Counted from the stretch's first letter, positions 27,404-36,066 are shown. The stretch: DNA of 64,000 nt from Hydrogenothermus marinus (GCF_003688665.1 NZ_REFO01000011.1:186001-250000); one strand, 5' to 3'. Notes: generated by a model from the sequence alone, not told the origin. Numbers and translations: made by a program.

Positions 27404-28831
27404 ATGGCTAAAGTTGTAATAGTTGGTGCTGGGTTTGCAGGCCATTACGGTGCTTTAATTCTTCAAGATGAACTAAAAAAAATAGGTGGTAATCATGAAA
27501 TTACTGTTATAAGCAGAGTTCCTAAATTTACCTATATTCCTTCTCTTGTATGGGTTGGAATAAATCTTATGAAAGCAGAAAAAACTCAGTTTGATCTAAA
27601 ACCTGTTTATGACAAATTAGGAATAAACTTTATTCATGGAAAAGTAACAGAAGTATGGCCAGATAATAAGTATGTAAATGTTGAGCTTCCTGATGGCAAA
27701 ACTCAAAAAGTAGATTATGATTTCTTACTTATGGCAACTGGTCCTTATCTTAACTTTGAAGCTACAGAAGGACTTGGTCCTGAAAATGGTTATACCCAAT
27801 CTATATGTTCTCCTCCTCATGCAACAGAAGCTGCAGCGAATTATTTAGAACTTGTTGCAAGATTAGAGAAGGGAGATAAAGCTACTGTAGTTGTTGGTAC
27901 AGGACATGGAACTGCTACATGTCAAGGTGCTGCATTTGAGTATATATGTAATATTTGTAATGATTTAGTAGATAGAGGTTTAAGAGATAAAGTAAGATTA
28001 ATATGGCTTTCAAATGAACCAAGACTTGGAGACTTTGGAATTGATGGACTTGAAGCAAAAAGAGGTTCTTTAATTTTTACATCTGAAATGATGGCAGAAG
28101 GCCTTTTTGCAGACTATGGAATAGAATATCAAATTCGCTCCCATGTGCATAAAGTAGATAATAAAAAAATATATACAGAAAATTTAGATGGTGAATTTAA
28201 AGAAATAGAATATGATTTTGCTATGTTAATACCTCCATTTAAAGGTCAACCTATAAAATGGTTTGATAAAGATGGAAATGATATTACAAACAAAGTATGT
28301 AATCCTGCCGGATTTGTTAAAGTTGATGCAAATTATGGAAAAAGTTGGGAAGAATTAGATGGTCCTGATTGGCCTAAAACATATCAATCACCAGTTTATG
28401 AAAATATATTTGCCGCTGGTATAGCGTTTGCTCCTCCTGGACCATTGTCTGAACCAAATAAATCTCCAAATGGTACTTTAATAGGACCTGCACCTCCAAG
28501 AACAGGATATACTGCAGAACTTTCAGGAAAAGCAGCAGCATTAAATATTGCAGAAATGATAAAAGGAAATAAACCTACTCATCATGCATCTATGGCAGAA
28601 ACTCCAGGGCTTTGTATTGCATCAATGAAGAAACATGTATTTGGTGGAGAAGCTGCTACAATTGCAATCTATCCAGTAGCAAGAGATTATACAAAATACC
28701 CTGAATATGGTAGAGATTTAGATAGCTGTACAGCAGAAATTGGTATGGCAGGAGCTTGGTTTAAATATGCCCTTCATTATGCTTTCTTATATAAACTTCA
28801 AGCAAAACCTTTCTGGAAATTAATACCATAA
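27404..28831 (+). CDS. sqr: Sulfide:quinone oxidoreductase family flavoprotein
   Basis: Oxidises sulfide to sulfur or polysulfide and reduces menaquinone at the membrane surface. Seen in 475 residues: FAD Rossmann motif VIVGAGFAGHYGALIL (7-13 core), ATGPYLNF, second dinucleotide motif VVVGTGHGTATCQGA, Cys135 and Cys173 in positions suited to the redox-active pair, further Cys182/185/299, and an amphipathic aromatic C-terminus for membrane contact. The exact SQR type cannot be fixed without alignment; a flavocytochrome c flavoprotein is the alternative. GGAGG precedes the ATG by 7 bases. A 47-codon gene follows. Confidence 0.82.
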   Translation: MAKVVIVGAGFAGHYGALILQDELKKIGGNHEITVISRVPKFTYIPSLVWVGINLMKAEKTQFDLKPVYDKLGINFIHGKVTEVWPDNKYVNVELPDGKTQKVDYDFLLMATGPYLNFEATEGLGPENGYTQSICSPPHATEAAANYLELVARLEKGDKATVVVGTGHGTATCQGAAFEYICNICNDLVDRGLRDKVRLIWLSNEPRLGDFGIDGLEAKRGSLIFTSEMMAEGLFADYGIEYQIRSHVHKVDNKKIYTENLDGEFKEIEYDFAMLIPPFKGQPIKWFDKDGNDITNKVCNPAGFVKVDANYGKSWEELDGPDWPKTYQSPVYENIFAAGIAFAPPGPLSEPNKSPNGTLIGPAPPRTGYTAELSGKAAALNIAEMIKGNKPTHHASMAETPGLCIASMKKHVFGGEAATIAIYPVARDYTKYPEYGRDLDSCTAEIGMAGAWFKYALHYAFLYKLQAKPFWKLIP

Positions 28832-28846
28832 AAGGAGGATTAAAAA

Positions 28847-28990
28847 TTGAGACATAAAAAAACTGAAAAAAGAGCAACATTTAGATTCTCAGATAAAGAT
28901 AGAAAAAGAAGAAAAAGTTATTTCTATCAATTTTTTAGAGCAATTATACTTGGATTAAAATTCTGGAGTCTTGTAAGAAAAGTTCATTAA
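28847..28990 (+). CDS. 47-residue basic protein downstream of sqr
   Basis: Starts at TTG, 8 bases after a perfect AGGAGG, and ends 9 bases before a terminator that closes the sqr transcript. The product is very basic (RHKKTEKRATFRF, KDRKRRKSYF), followed by an amphipathic/hydrophobic stretch FFRAIILGLKFWSLV. It shares the transcript with sqr, so a role as an SQR accessory peptide, assembly factor or membrane anchor is possible. I recognise no family. Confidence 0.6.
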   Translation: MRHKKTEKRATFRFSDKDRKRRKSYFYQFFRAIILGLKFWSLVRKVH

Positions 28991-28998
28991 AGTTTTTA

Positions 28999-29025
28999 TA
29001 AAAGAGGTCTTTTGGCCTCTTTTTA
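28999..29025 (+). terminator. Intrinsic terminator of the sqr transcript
   Basis: AAAAGAGG pairs with CCTCTTTT around an 8-base loop, followed by T residues. The remaining stretch to 29232 is AT-rich with no convincing gene or RNA. Confidence 0.85.
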
Positions 29026-29232
29026 TTATATTAAAAAATTTCCTTGCTTAATTTTGTGAAAATGCTTTTCTTCTAAAATGAAGCTATAAATCCTGTAAAT
29101 AAAGTTTTTAATTATACTAATCCTTTCATAATATTAATTATCAAAATTTAATTGAAATTCTTGTAATAGATTTTATATCAGGATATAGATAAAAACTAAA
29201 AAAGAAATTTTAAATAATATTAGTATTACTTT

Positions 29233-29262
29233 AAAAAAAACCTACCGACTAAGTCGGTAGGT
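29233..29262 (-). terminator. Strong intrinsic terminator of cydAB
   Basis: CCTACCGAC and GTCGGTAGG form a 9-bp stem with a 3-base loop. On the minus strand it runs into eight T residues. It is 10 bases past the cydB stop. Confidence 0.92.
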
Positions 29263-29271
29263 TCAGTTTAA

Positions 29272-30312
29272 TTAATGACCATATCCACCTTTTGCTGAAA
29301 CTTTACCTTTAAATACTTTATAAACATAGGTAGTATAACCAATAACTATAGGTAAGAATATTAAAGTAGATACAAGCATTATAGTTAATGTCAAATCAGA
29401 AGAAGATGAGTTCCAGATAGTTAAATTATATTTTTCATCAATTGTAGATCTGATAAATACTGGATAACTTGCTAAAGCAATTGTTAAAACAGTACCTGTT
29501 ATTGTAATTGATGATGCATAAATAACTTTATCATATTTTTCGTCAACTACAAGCCATTTAAAGTATAAAAACACTCCAATTATCATTAAGATAGGAGCTA
29601 TCCAGAATAATGGATAATCAAAAAAGTTATTAAAAAGTTCAGATTTTAAAGCAATTATAAAGAAATCTGCAACTGCAACACTTACTACATATCCAACAAA
29701 TCCTATAATTGCTGCTTTCTTTGCAAATTCAAAAGCTTTTCCTTCTGTTTTAATTAAAAGATAAGCTACTCCATGGATTAAAAACATAAATACAGATACA
29801 AATCCCATTAATATAGGAATAGGTTTTAAAAGAGTAAATAAATTACCATAAAAAACACCTTTCTCATCAATAGGAATACCTATTACTGCATTTCCAACTG
29901 CAACACCAAATAAGAATGCAGGTACAATATTTCCTATCCAATAAGCAATATCCCACCATTTTTTCCAAGTTGGTGAATCTTTTTTATTTCTGTATTCAAA
30001 AGCAACTGCTCTTAATATTAAAGCCCATAAAACTAAAAACATTGCTAAATAAAAAGCACTAAAAGATACTGCATAAACTATAGGGAATGCTGCAAAAAGC
30101 ATTCCACCACCAGCAATAAGCCAAACCTCATTACCATCCCAAACAGGAGCAATAGCATTCATATTTGTAAGTCTTATTTCTTCATCTTTTGTAAAGATAT
30201 GTAATATCCCACTTCCTAAATCAAAGCCATCAGTTAAAGAATATCCAACAAGGAAAATGCCAGCAAGTAAAAACCAAATACCATTTAATGTTGTAATTAA
30301 TTCCATTGGCAT
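29272..30312 (-). CDS. cydB: Cytochrome bd oxidase subunit II
   Basis: Structural subunit of the quinol-oxidising bd oxidase, in the cytoplasmic membrane. Seen in 346 residues: LNGIWFLLAGIFLVGYSLTDGFDLGSGIL, VWDGNEVWLIAGGGMLFAAFPIVYA (the CydB signature), and about eight helices ending ...GGYGH. AAGGAGG precedes the ATG by 9-10 bases. It follows cydA by 1 base. No cydX-like micro-gene was seen after it; the terminator follows at once. Confidence 0.95.
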   Translation of the reverse strand: MPMELITTLNGIWFLLAGIFLVGYSLTDGFDLGSGILHIFTKDEEIRLTNMNAIAPVWDGNEVWLIAGGGMLFAAFPIVYAVSFSAFYLAMFLVLWALILRAVAFEYRNKKDSPTWKKWWDIAYWIGNIVPAFLFGVAVGNAVIGIPIDEKGVFYGNLFTLLKPIPILMGFVSVFMFLIHGVAYLLIKTEGKAFEFAKKAAIIGFVGYVVSVAVADFFIIALKSELFNNFFDYPLFWIAPILMIIGVFLYFKWLVVDEKYDKVIYASSITITGTVLTIALASYPVFIRSTIDEKYNLTIWNSSSSDLTLTIMLVSTLIFLPIVIGYTTYVYKVFKGKVSAKGGYGH

Positions 30313-30313
30313 C

Positions 30314-31873
30314 TTATCTTCCCTCCTTGTTTATTTGAGAAAATGCAGTAGAAACACCCACATTACCTGCCGCATTAGTATTATAATCAGGGCTTGAAGG
30401 GGATAAGTTAGGACCTTTATTTATAGCTCTAACCATAGCATACACAAAAACTATAAATAGAATTGTATAAATAATAGTAAATACAGTTAAAGATAAAGCT
30501 ACATTAGCAGCTGGTACAGGAGATACTGCATCAGCAGTTTTTAATATTCCATAAACAATCCAAGGTTGTCTTCCAACTTCTGTTGAGATCCAGCCAAGCT
30601 CACTTGCAATATATGGTAAAGGTATAGAAAGTACTAAAATCCATAAGAAACCTTTACTGTTATATAAAGTTCCTCTTTTGAGTTTCCAAAGAGCAATTAA
30701 AACTATTAATGCAAATAAAAATCCAAGATATACCATTAAGTGGAAAGTTGTGAATACTAAAGCAATAGAAGGTAAATCTTCATATTTAATATTTAAAGCA
30801 TGAGCTTTTATTTTAGCCTCAACTAATTGATCTTGAAGTTTTTGCTTTTCTTCAGGATTTGTTGCTTGAGCTAATTTTTCTTTTATAACAGGAATTTTAG
30901 ATTCATATTCTTTAGCTTTTTCTTGATACTCTTTTACTAAATCATCAATTCCTTTAACTTCAGCATTTGGATCATGATAAGAAAGAATACTTAATAAATA
31001 AGGTATTTTTATTATCATTCTACTTTGATGATGTTCTTGATCTATTACTCCAAATAAATCAAGAGATGCTCCTTTTTCTGTTTGGAATTTACCTTCAAAC
31101 ATTGCAAGTTTTAAAGGTTGATGATGAGCTACTAAATATCCGTGTAAATCTCCAAATAATATTTGAATAAGAGATGCTATTGTAGTAAATATTAAAGCTA
31201 TTTTTAATCCTACTTTAGCAAATTCAACATGTCTTTTTTTAATAAGGTAAAAAGCCATTACACCCATTACAAAAAATCCTGCAGTAATAAAACCAGCATC
31301 TACAGTATGTAAAAATCTAATCCAAGTTGTATGATTCCATGCTGCAGCTAAAAAGTCTGTTAATTCTGCTTTAATTCCTTGAGGAGATTCTACTAATCTA
31401 TAACCTTCTGGAGTTTGTTGCCAAGAGTTTGCAATAAGTATCCATAGCGCAGACAAAGATCCTCCTATTGCTACCATCCAAGCAGAAAAAGCATGTACTT
31501 TATCAGAAACTCTTCCTTTACCAAATAAGAATAACCCTATAAAAGTTGACTCTAAGAAGAAAGCAGTTAACCCTTCTAAAGCAAGTGGAGCTCCAAAAAT
31601 ATCTCCAACAAGTTTTGAATATTCAGACCAGTTTGTACCAAACTCAAATTCCATTGTAAGACCACTTGCAACCCCTACTGCAAAGTTAATAGCAAAAAGC
31701 TTCATAAGGAACATAGCAAGATCTGAATAAACCTGTTTCTTGGTTTTAAGGTATAAAGTCTCAATAATAGCAATGAGAATACCTAAACCAAGAGTTAATG
31801 GAACATAAATGAAATGAAAGAATGCTGTAGCGCCAAACTGCCATCTGGCAAGCGTTAGAGCGTCTAAATCCAT
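30314..31873 (-). CDS. cydA: Cytochrome bd oxidase subunit I
   Basis: Carries hemes b558, b595 and d and reduces oxygen to water with menaquinol; high oxygen affinity, often sulfide-resistant. Seen in 519 residues: ALTLARWQFGATAFFHFIYVPLTLGLG with an N-terminal heme His, SALWILIANSWQQTPEGY, a long Q-loop with extra coiled coil (about 250-360), and GWISTEVGRQPW, the CydA hallmark. GAGGAGG lies 7 bases before the ATG. First gene of cydAB. Confidence 0.96.
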   Translation of the reverse strand: MDLDALTLARWQFGATAFFHFIYVPLTLGLGILIAIIETLYLKTKKQVYSDLAMFLMKLFAINFAVGVASGLTMEFEFGTNWSEYSKLVGDIFGAPLALEGLTAFFLESTFIGLFLFGKGRVSDKVHAFSAWMVAIGGSLSALWILIANSWQQTPEGYRLVESPQGIKAELTDFLAAAWNHTTWIRFLHTVDAGFITAGFFVMGVMAFYLIKKRHVEFAKVGLKIALIFTTIASLIQILFGDLHGYLVAHHQPLKLAMFEGKFQTEKGASLDLFGVIDQEHHQSRMIIKIPYLLSILSYHDPNAEVKGIDDLVKEYQEKAKEYESKIPVIKEKLAQATNPEEKQKLQDQLVEAKIKAHALNIKYEDLPSIALVFTTFHLMVYLGFLFALIVLIALWKLKRGTLYNSKGFLWILVLSIPLPYIASELGWISTEVGRQPWIVYGILKTADAVSPVPAANVALSLTVFTIIYTILFIVFVYAMVRAINKGPNLSPSSPDYNTNAAGNVGVSTAFSQINKEGR

Positions 31874-31892
31874 TTTTCAACCTCCTCAGTTG

Positions 31893-31904
31893 GTTAATAT
31901 TAAC
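31893..31904 (-). promoter_or_regulatory. Palindrome / putative operator in the cydAB leader
   Basis: GTTAATATTAAC is a perfect 12-base palindrome between the cydA promoter and its ribosome site. Extended, TAGTTAAGTTAATATTAACC resembles TAGTTAGTTAAGATTAACT at sqr. Confidence 0.5.
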
Positions 31905-31914
31905 TTAACTATAA

Positions 31915-31943
31915 ATTATTTATCCATAATTTGAATATGTCAA
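31915..31943 (-). promoter_or_regulatory. Promoter of cydAB
   Basis: On the minus strand consensus -35 TTGACA (31943-31938), 17-base spacer, -10 AATAAT (31920-31915). Start expected near 31908, just before the palindrome. Confidence 0.65.
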
Positions 31944-32055
31944 TACCTTTTTTCCCCATAAAGACTGTATTTTGAAGAAAAGTAAAATGGCATAAATTTA
32001 AAGTTTTAAAAATAATACAATTTATAAATTTAATAATATTTAAGGAGAAAGAAAA

Positions 32056-32748
32056 ATGCAAGATTTAATTTATATTTATAAGTCTAATGTTGATACAATA
32101 GAAAATTTTTTATTAGAAACATTTTCAAATATTGGTAGTTTATCTATACACGAAGAGAAAAATTTTAAGAAGTTATTCAAAATTTTTTTATCTCTTGAAT
32201 TAGTCTATGTATGTGATGAAAAAACTTTAATACAGATATCTCCAAATATATATAGAAAAAAAGTAGTGAAGTCAGCTATGGGAAAAAATAGAAGATACCT
32301 GATTGATAAACTAAACTTTAATGAAAATGATATTGCTATCTCACAGCCTTATATTAGTAGTGCAACAGGAAATATATGTATTACTATTGCAAAAAAAGAA
32401 AGCGGTAAGATTTATTTCTTTGACTTTAATCTCTTCATTCTTTTGCAAAAATTGGGTTTAATTGAGACACAACGGGAATTTAACTATATAAATAGAGGCT
32501 TTTATCTGTTTTCTTCTTCTATATTAATAATTCTATCTTTTTTTATAGTAGGTTATGCACTTTTTTCTTTTATTGACTCTTTATTATCTCAAAAAATTTC
32601 AATTGAAACAATATTTAAACCAATTATTGCTTTAACCTTAGGAATCGCAATTTATGATTTAACAAAAACTATTTTAGAGGAAGAAATATTTTTCAAGAAC
32701 TACTCAAGAAATCAAATAGAAGTCAAAGTTTTAACTAAATTTGCATAG
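32056..32748 (+). CDS. PDC/Cache-like sensor domain protein with C-terminal membrane helices
   Basis: A 230-residue protein. Residues 1-150 form a soluble domain with SQPYISSATGNICITIAKKESGKIYFFDFNL, the ligand-facing signature of PDC (double Cache-type) sensor domains. Two hydrophobic helices follow (about 151-175 and 189-205). There is no N-terminal membrane segment or signal, so the sensor half would lie in the cytoplasm, unlike most Cache domains. No kinase, cyclase or chemotaxis output domain is attached. GGAG precedes the ATG. Divergent from cydAB, so a link with respiration is possible but only inferred. Confidence 0.6.
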   Translation: MQDLIYIYKSNVDTIENFLLETFSNIGSLSIHEEKNFKKLFKIFLSLELVYVCDEKTLIQISPNIYRKKVVKSAMGKNRRYLIDKLNFNENDIAISQPYISSATGNICITIAKKESGKIYFFDFNLFILLQKLGLIETQREFNYINRGFYLFSSSILIILSFFIVGYALFSFIDSLLSQKISIETIFKPIIALTLGIAIYDLTKTILEEEIFFKNYSRNQIEVKVLTKFA

Positions 32749-32768
32749 CATTGTTAATAGAATCTCTT

Positions 32769-32891
32769 ATGATGATTTTTAAAGTAGCATTACATAGTAT
32801 TGACCAAATGATCTATCCTTTTTACTTGATTAGTGGTATTTCACTTTTAATAGTAGCATTAGGAATTTTTATATATTTTTCCAAAAAATGA
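32769..32891 (+). CDS. Possible 40-residue single-helix membrane peptide
   Basis: A frame starting ATGATG encodes MMIFKVALHSIDQMIYPFYL, then a hydrophobic helix ending in SKK. It begins 20 bases after the PDC-like gene. No ribosome site is visible, so the call is weak. It resembles the one-helix subunits found with heme-copper oxidases only in general form. Confidence 0.3.
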   Translation: MMIFKVALHSIDQMIYPFYLISGISLLIVALGIFIYFSKK

Positions 32892-32934
32892 ACAAAAAAA
32901 TATTTATCAAATGTATTATTTCATATTTCATAAA

Positions 32935-32943
32935 TGATATAAT
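32935..32943 (+). promoter_or_regulatory. Extended -10 (TGaTATAAT) upstream of purS
   Basis: TGATATAAT, a consensus extended -10, lies 38 bases before the purS start. Confidence 0.5.
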
Positions 32944-32980
32944 AATTTCCGAGAATCCTTATTATTAAAGGAGTTTTTTT

Positions 32981-33226
32981 ATGCTTATAAAATTTTATAT
33001 TAAACCAAGAAAAGGTGTTTTAGACCCTCAAGGAAGAGCAGTAGCAGAAAATCTAAGGAGCTTAGGTTTTGAAAATGTAAAAGATGTAAAAGTTGGAAAA
33101 TATATTGAAGTTTATGTTAATGAGACAAATAAAGAAAAAGCTATTGAAGAAGCAAAAGAAATGGCAAAAAAAGCAATAGTTAATGATATTATTGAAGATT
33201 ATGAGTTTGAAATAGTGGAGGATTAA
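32981..33226 (+). CDS. purS: Phosphoribosylformylglycinamidine synthase subunit PurS
   Basis: Small bridging subunit of the three-part FGAM synthase (PurS-PurQ-PurL). Seen in 81 residues: IKPRKGVLDPQGRAVAENLRSLGFENVKDVKVGKYIEV, the PurS pattern. AAAGGAG precedes the ATG by about 8 bases. purQ follows after 2 bases; purL is not in the window. Confidence 0.95.
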   Translation: MLIKFYIKPRKGVLDPQGRAVAENLRSLGFENVKDVKVGKYIEVYVNETNKEKAIEEAKEMAKKAIVNDIIEDYEFEIVED

Positions 33227-33228
33227 TC

Positions 33229-33915
33229 TTGAGATTTGGTATAGCCGTTTATCCTGGTTCTAACTGTGATTATGATACTTACCATGTAATAAGAGATATA
33301 TTAAAAGAAGAAGTAAGCTTTATAGATTATAGAGAAACTAATATAAAAGATTTTGATTGTATAATTATTCCTGGTGGATTTTCTTTTGGAGATTATTTAA
33401 GACCAGGAGCTTTAGCATCTCATACGCCTTTGACAAATGCAGTTAAAGATTTTGCTAAAAAAGGTGGATTAGTAATTGGAATATGTAATGGTTTCCAAGT
33501 TTTAACAGAAAGTCATCTTCTTCCAGGAGCTTTAATGCCAAATATCCATGGAAAATTTGTATGTAAACATCAATATATAAAAGTGGAAAATAATGAAACT
33601 CCGTTTACAAATAAATGTGAGAAAGGACAGGTTTTAAAAATACCTATAGCTCATCATGATGGAAACTATTTTGTAGATGAAGAAACATTAAAAAAGATGG
33701 AAGATAATGGACAGATTATAGTTAGATACTGTGATAAAGATGGAAATATATCAGAAAAATCAAATCCAAATGGCTCAATAAAAAATATTGCCGGCGTTTG
33801 TAATGAAGAAAAAAATGTTTTTGGGTTAATGCCTCATCCAGAAAGAGCAGCAGAAAGTATTCTTGGCACAGAGGATGGACTTTTTATCTTAAAATCTATT
33901 TTAAACTCTATTTAA
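33229..33915 (+). CDS. purQ: Phosphoribosylformylglycinamidine synthase subunit PurQ
   Basis: Glutaminase subunit that supplies ammonia to PurL. Seen in 228 residues: FGIAVYPGSNCDYD, IIIPGGFSFGDYLRPGALAS, GLVIGICNGFQVL with the nucleophilic Cys, and GLMPHPERAAE with the catalytic His and Glu: a complete class I amidotransferase. Starts at TTG, 7 bases after GGAGG. The 3' end overlaps the convergent thioredoxin-like gene by 8 bases. Confidence 0.96.
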   Translation: MRFGIAVYPGSNCDYDTYHVIRDILKEEVSFIDYRETNIKDFDCIIIPGGFSFGDYLRPGALASHTPLTNAVKDFAKKGGLVIGICNGFQVLTESHLLPGALMPNIHGKFVCKHQYIKVENNETPFTNKCEKGQVLKIPIAHHDGNYFVDEETLKKMEDNGQIIVRYCDKDGNISEKSNPNGSIKNIAGVCNEEKNVFGLMPHPERAAESILGTEDGLFILKSILNSI

Positions 33916-34360
33916 GGAGATTTTCTATCTCCTTTTTTATTTTTTCTTCAGGAACTTTACCTATTAAAATCTTTTTAACTTTTAAATCTTTATCTACAAA
34001 GTAGCTAATTGGAACACCGAAAATTTTGTATTTATACATTATCTTTTTGCCATTAAGCAAAACAGGTATATTAAAACCCCATGCTTTTTTTATTTCTTCA
34101 ACATCTTTACTGTTTTCTGATTCAAGTACAATAGCATAAAAATTTATCTTATTTTTATATCTTTCATAATATTTTTCAATTATAGGTAGTTCTTTTTTAC
34201 AACTTCCACAATATAATCCCCAAAATATTAAAACTGAAGGTTTACCTTTTAAATCATCTCTTTTTACAACTTTTCTATTTTCATCTAAAAGTTTAAAATC
34301 AGGTATTGTTTTTGCAAAAGAAAAACCGAAAAGTATTAATATAATTAAAAGTAGCCTCAT
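33908..34360 (-). CDS. TlpA/ResA-like periplasmic thiol-disulfide oxidoreductase
   Basis: A thioredoxin-fold protein of 150 residues, probably exported. Seen: signal-like N-terminus MRLLLIILILFGFSFAK, Cys51-x-x-Cys54 in LYCGSCKKE, and the cis-Pro loop FGVPISYFVD. Relatives keep apocytochrome c thiols reduced; many c-type cytochromes are encoded nearby, but the link is inferred. Its last codons contain the hairpin that terminates purQ. Confidence 0.82.
   Translation of the reverse strand: MRLLLIILILFGFSFAKTIPDFKLLDENRKVVKRDDLKGKPSVLIFWGLYCGSCKKELPIIEKYYERYKNKINFYAIVLESENSKDVEEIKKAWGFNIPVLLNGKKIMYKYKIFGVPISYFVDKDLKVKKILIGKVPEEKIKKEIENLLK
33914..33941 (+). terminator. purQ terminator embedded in the 3' end of a convergent gene
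   Basis: AAGGAGAT pairs with ATCTCCTT around a 5-base loop, then TTTT-A-TTTTTT. It begins in the purQ stop and lies wholly inside the opposite-strand thioredoxin-like coding sequence. Confidence 0.8.
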
Positions 34361-34421
34361 TTAAAACCTCGCATATATTAAATTTTAATAAAAAATTTTA
34401 TAAAATTTTAAAGGAAAGTTT

Positions 34422-35450
34422 ATGATAAGAATACAGCTTGAAGAATTAGAATATAAATTTTTACATCCAAAAGCAACAAAAAGCAGACAAGCTAAAAGAG
34501 ATAAAGAAGAAAAAGAGTGCGATGTAAGAACTAAATTTCAAGTAGATAGAGATAGAATTTTACATTCAAAACCTTTTAGAAGATTAAAACATAAAACACA
34601 AGTCTTTTTATCTCCAGAAGGAGACCATTATAGAACAAGAATGACTCACACCCTTGAAGTTTCTCAGATAGCAAGGACAATAGCAAAAGCTTTAAGATTA
34701 AATGAAGACTTAACAGAAGCTATAGCTTTAGGACATGACCTTGGCCATACACCTTTTGGACATGCTGGAGAATTTATATTAAGGGAAAGTGGAAGTTATC
34801 ACCATGCAAAGCAAAGTTTAAGAGTTGTTGAAAAGCTTGCAAATGATGGAAAAGGATTAAATCTCACAAAAGAAGTAAAAGATGGAATATTAAAACATAG
34901 CAAAGGTAAATCTCCTTTAGTAGCAGAAGGGAATATGCCTAAAACCCTTGAAGGTGAAATAGTTAGAATTGCAGATAAAATAGCCTATATAAATCATGAT
35001 TTAGAAGACGCTGTTAGAGCAAAAATTGTTAGATATGAAGATGTTCCAAAATCCATTACAAAAATTCTTGGTGAAACAAAGTCTGAAAAAATAAAAACAT
35101 TAGTAAAAAGCGTAATAAATACGACTATAGAAAATGAGTATAAACATATTGTTATGGAAGAAAAAATATATAAAGCTATGTATGAGCTTAGAGATTGGCT
35201 TTTTGAAAATGTTTATTTATCAGAGCCAGTTGTTAAAGAGCTAAATAAAGGTAAAGGAATTGTAAAAGCTTTATATGAGTATTATTTAGAAAATTATGAA
35301 GAAATTCCATATTATGAAAAATATTTAAATTTATGGGGTAAATATGATCCTAAGCAAGCGGCAGTTGATTATGTTGCAGGAATGACTGATAGATTTGCCA
35401 TAAAAACTTATGAAAAAATATTTATTCCAAAAGGTTGGGCAATAATTTAA
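34422..35450 (+). CDS. dGTPase-like HD-domain triphosphohydrolase
   Basis: Likely hydrolyses a dNTP to the nucleoside and triphosphate. Seen in 342 residues: RDRILHSKPFRRLKHKTQVF, TRMTHTLEVSQIARTIAKAL (first metal His), ALGHDLGHTPFGHAGE (HD motif), and IADKIAYINHDLEDAV (last Asp), matching the bacterial dGTPase-like family. AAAGGA precedes the ATG. Overlaps bioD by 29 bases at the 3' ends. Confidence 0.92.
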   Translation: MIRIQLEELEYKFLHPKATKSRQAKRDKEEKECDVRTKFQVDRDRILHSKPFRRLKHKTQVFLSPEGDHYRTRMTHTLEVSQIARTIAKALRLNEDLTEAIALGHDLGHTPFGHAGEFILRESGSYHHAKQSLRVVEKLANDGKGLNLTKEVKDGILKHSKGKSPLVAEGNMPKTLEGEIVRIADKIAYINHDLEDAVRAKIVRYEDVPKSITKILGETKSEKIKTLVKSVINTTIENEYKHIVMEEKIYKAMYELRDWLFENVYLSEPVVKELNKGKGIVKALYEYYLENYEEIPYYEKYLNLWGKYDPKQAAVDYVAGMTDRFAIKTYEKIFIPKGWAII

Positions 35451-36066
35451 AATCTTTTTGATTTTCATAAACTTTTATAATATTTTCAATGTTTGTCATC
35501 TCTTTGATTATATCAGGATTTGTTTTTTCTGCTAAATTAGGATTTTTAGAAGCTTTATTTAAAATTACTGCTTTTATATCTGCTTTTATATTTTTTAAAG
35601 CATTTATTGTTAAAACTGTATGATTTATAGTTCCAAGATTTGCCCTTGCTACAATAATCACAGGAATTTTTAAATCTTTTACTAAATCAAGATAAGTATA
35701 TATTTTTCCTTTCACTTTAGTAATTGGTACATAAATTCCACCTGCACCTTCTACAACAACAAAATTATATTTATTTTTTAGATATTCAAAATGATCCATT
35801 ATTTTATCTATGGAAATATTTAAACCTTCTTCTCTCTCAGCAACTAAAGGAGCAACCGGATTTTTAAATTTATAAAGAACTACTTCATCAATAGATTGAC
35901 CTGTTATAGAAGATAATTTTTTTGCATCTTCACATTCAGAAATGCATCCTGTTTCAACTGGCTTAAAATAAGCTACTTTTTTACCTGATTCTAACAATGC
36001 TTTTGTAAGAAGGTAGGAAATATAAGTTTTTCCTACCCCTGTATCTGTACCTGTAATAAATATCAT
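35422..36066 (-). CDS. bioD: Dethiobiotin synthetase
   Basis: Closes the ureido ring of dethiobiotin from 7,8-diaminopelargonate, CO2 and ATP. Seen in 214 residues: FITGTDTGVGKTYIS (P-loop), KPVETGC, and VVEGAGGIYVPI. Full length. It starts within the end of fabD (4-base overlap), linking biotin and fatty acid synthesis in one transcript. Confidence 0.95.
   Translation of the reverse strand: MIFITGTDTGVGKTYISYLLTKALLESGKKVAYFKPVETGCISECEDAKKLSSITGQSIDEVVLYKFKNPVAPLVAEREEGLNISIDKIMDHFEYLKNKYNFVVVEGAGGIYVPITKVKGKIYTYLDLVKDLKIPVIIVARANLGTINHTVLTINALKNIKADIKAVILNKASKNPNLAEKTNPDIIKEMTNIENIIKVYENQKDFKLLPNLLE

Noticed and set aside
29165-29195. Near-palindrome TATATCAGGATATA in the gap before the cydB terminator
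   Set aside because: The central loop is only two bases, it is not near a start site, and such AT palindromes are expected by chance here.
32760-32895. Firm assignment of the 40-codon peptide as an oxidase subunit
   Set aside because: Only one hydrophobic helix is seen, with no ribosome site and no motif; kept only as a low-confidence gene.
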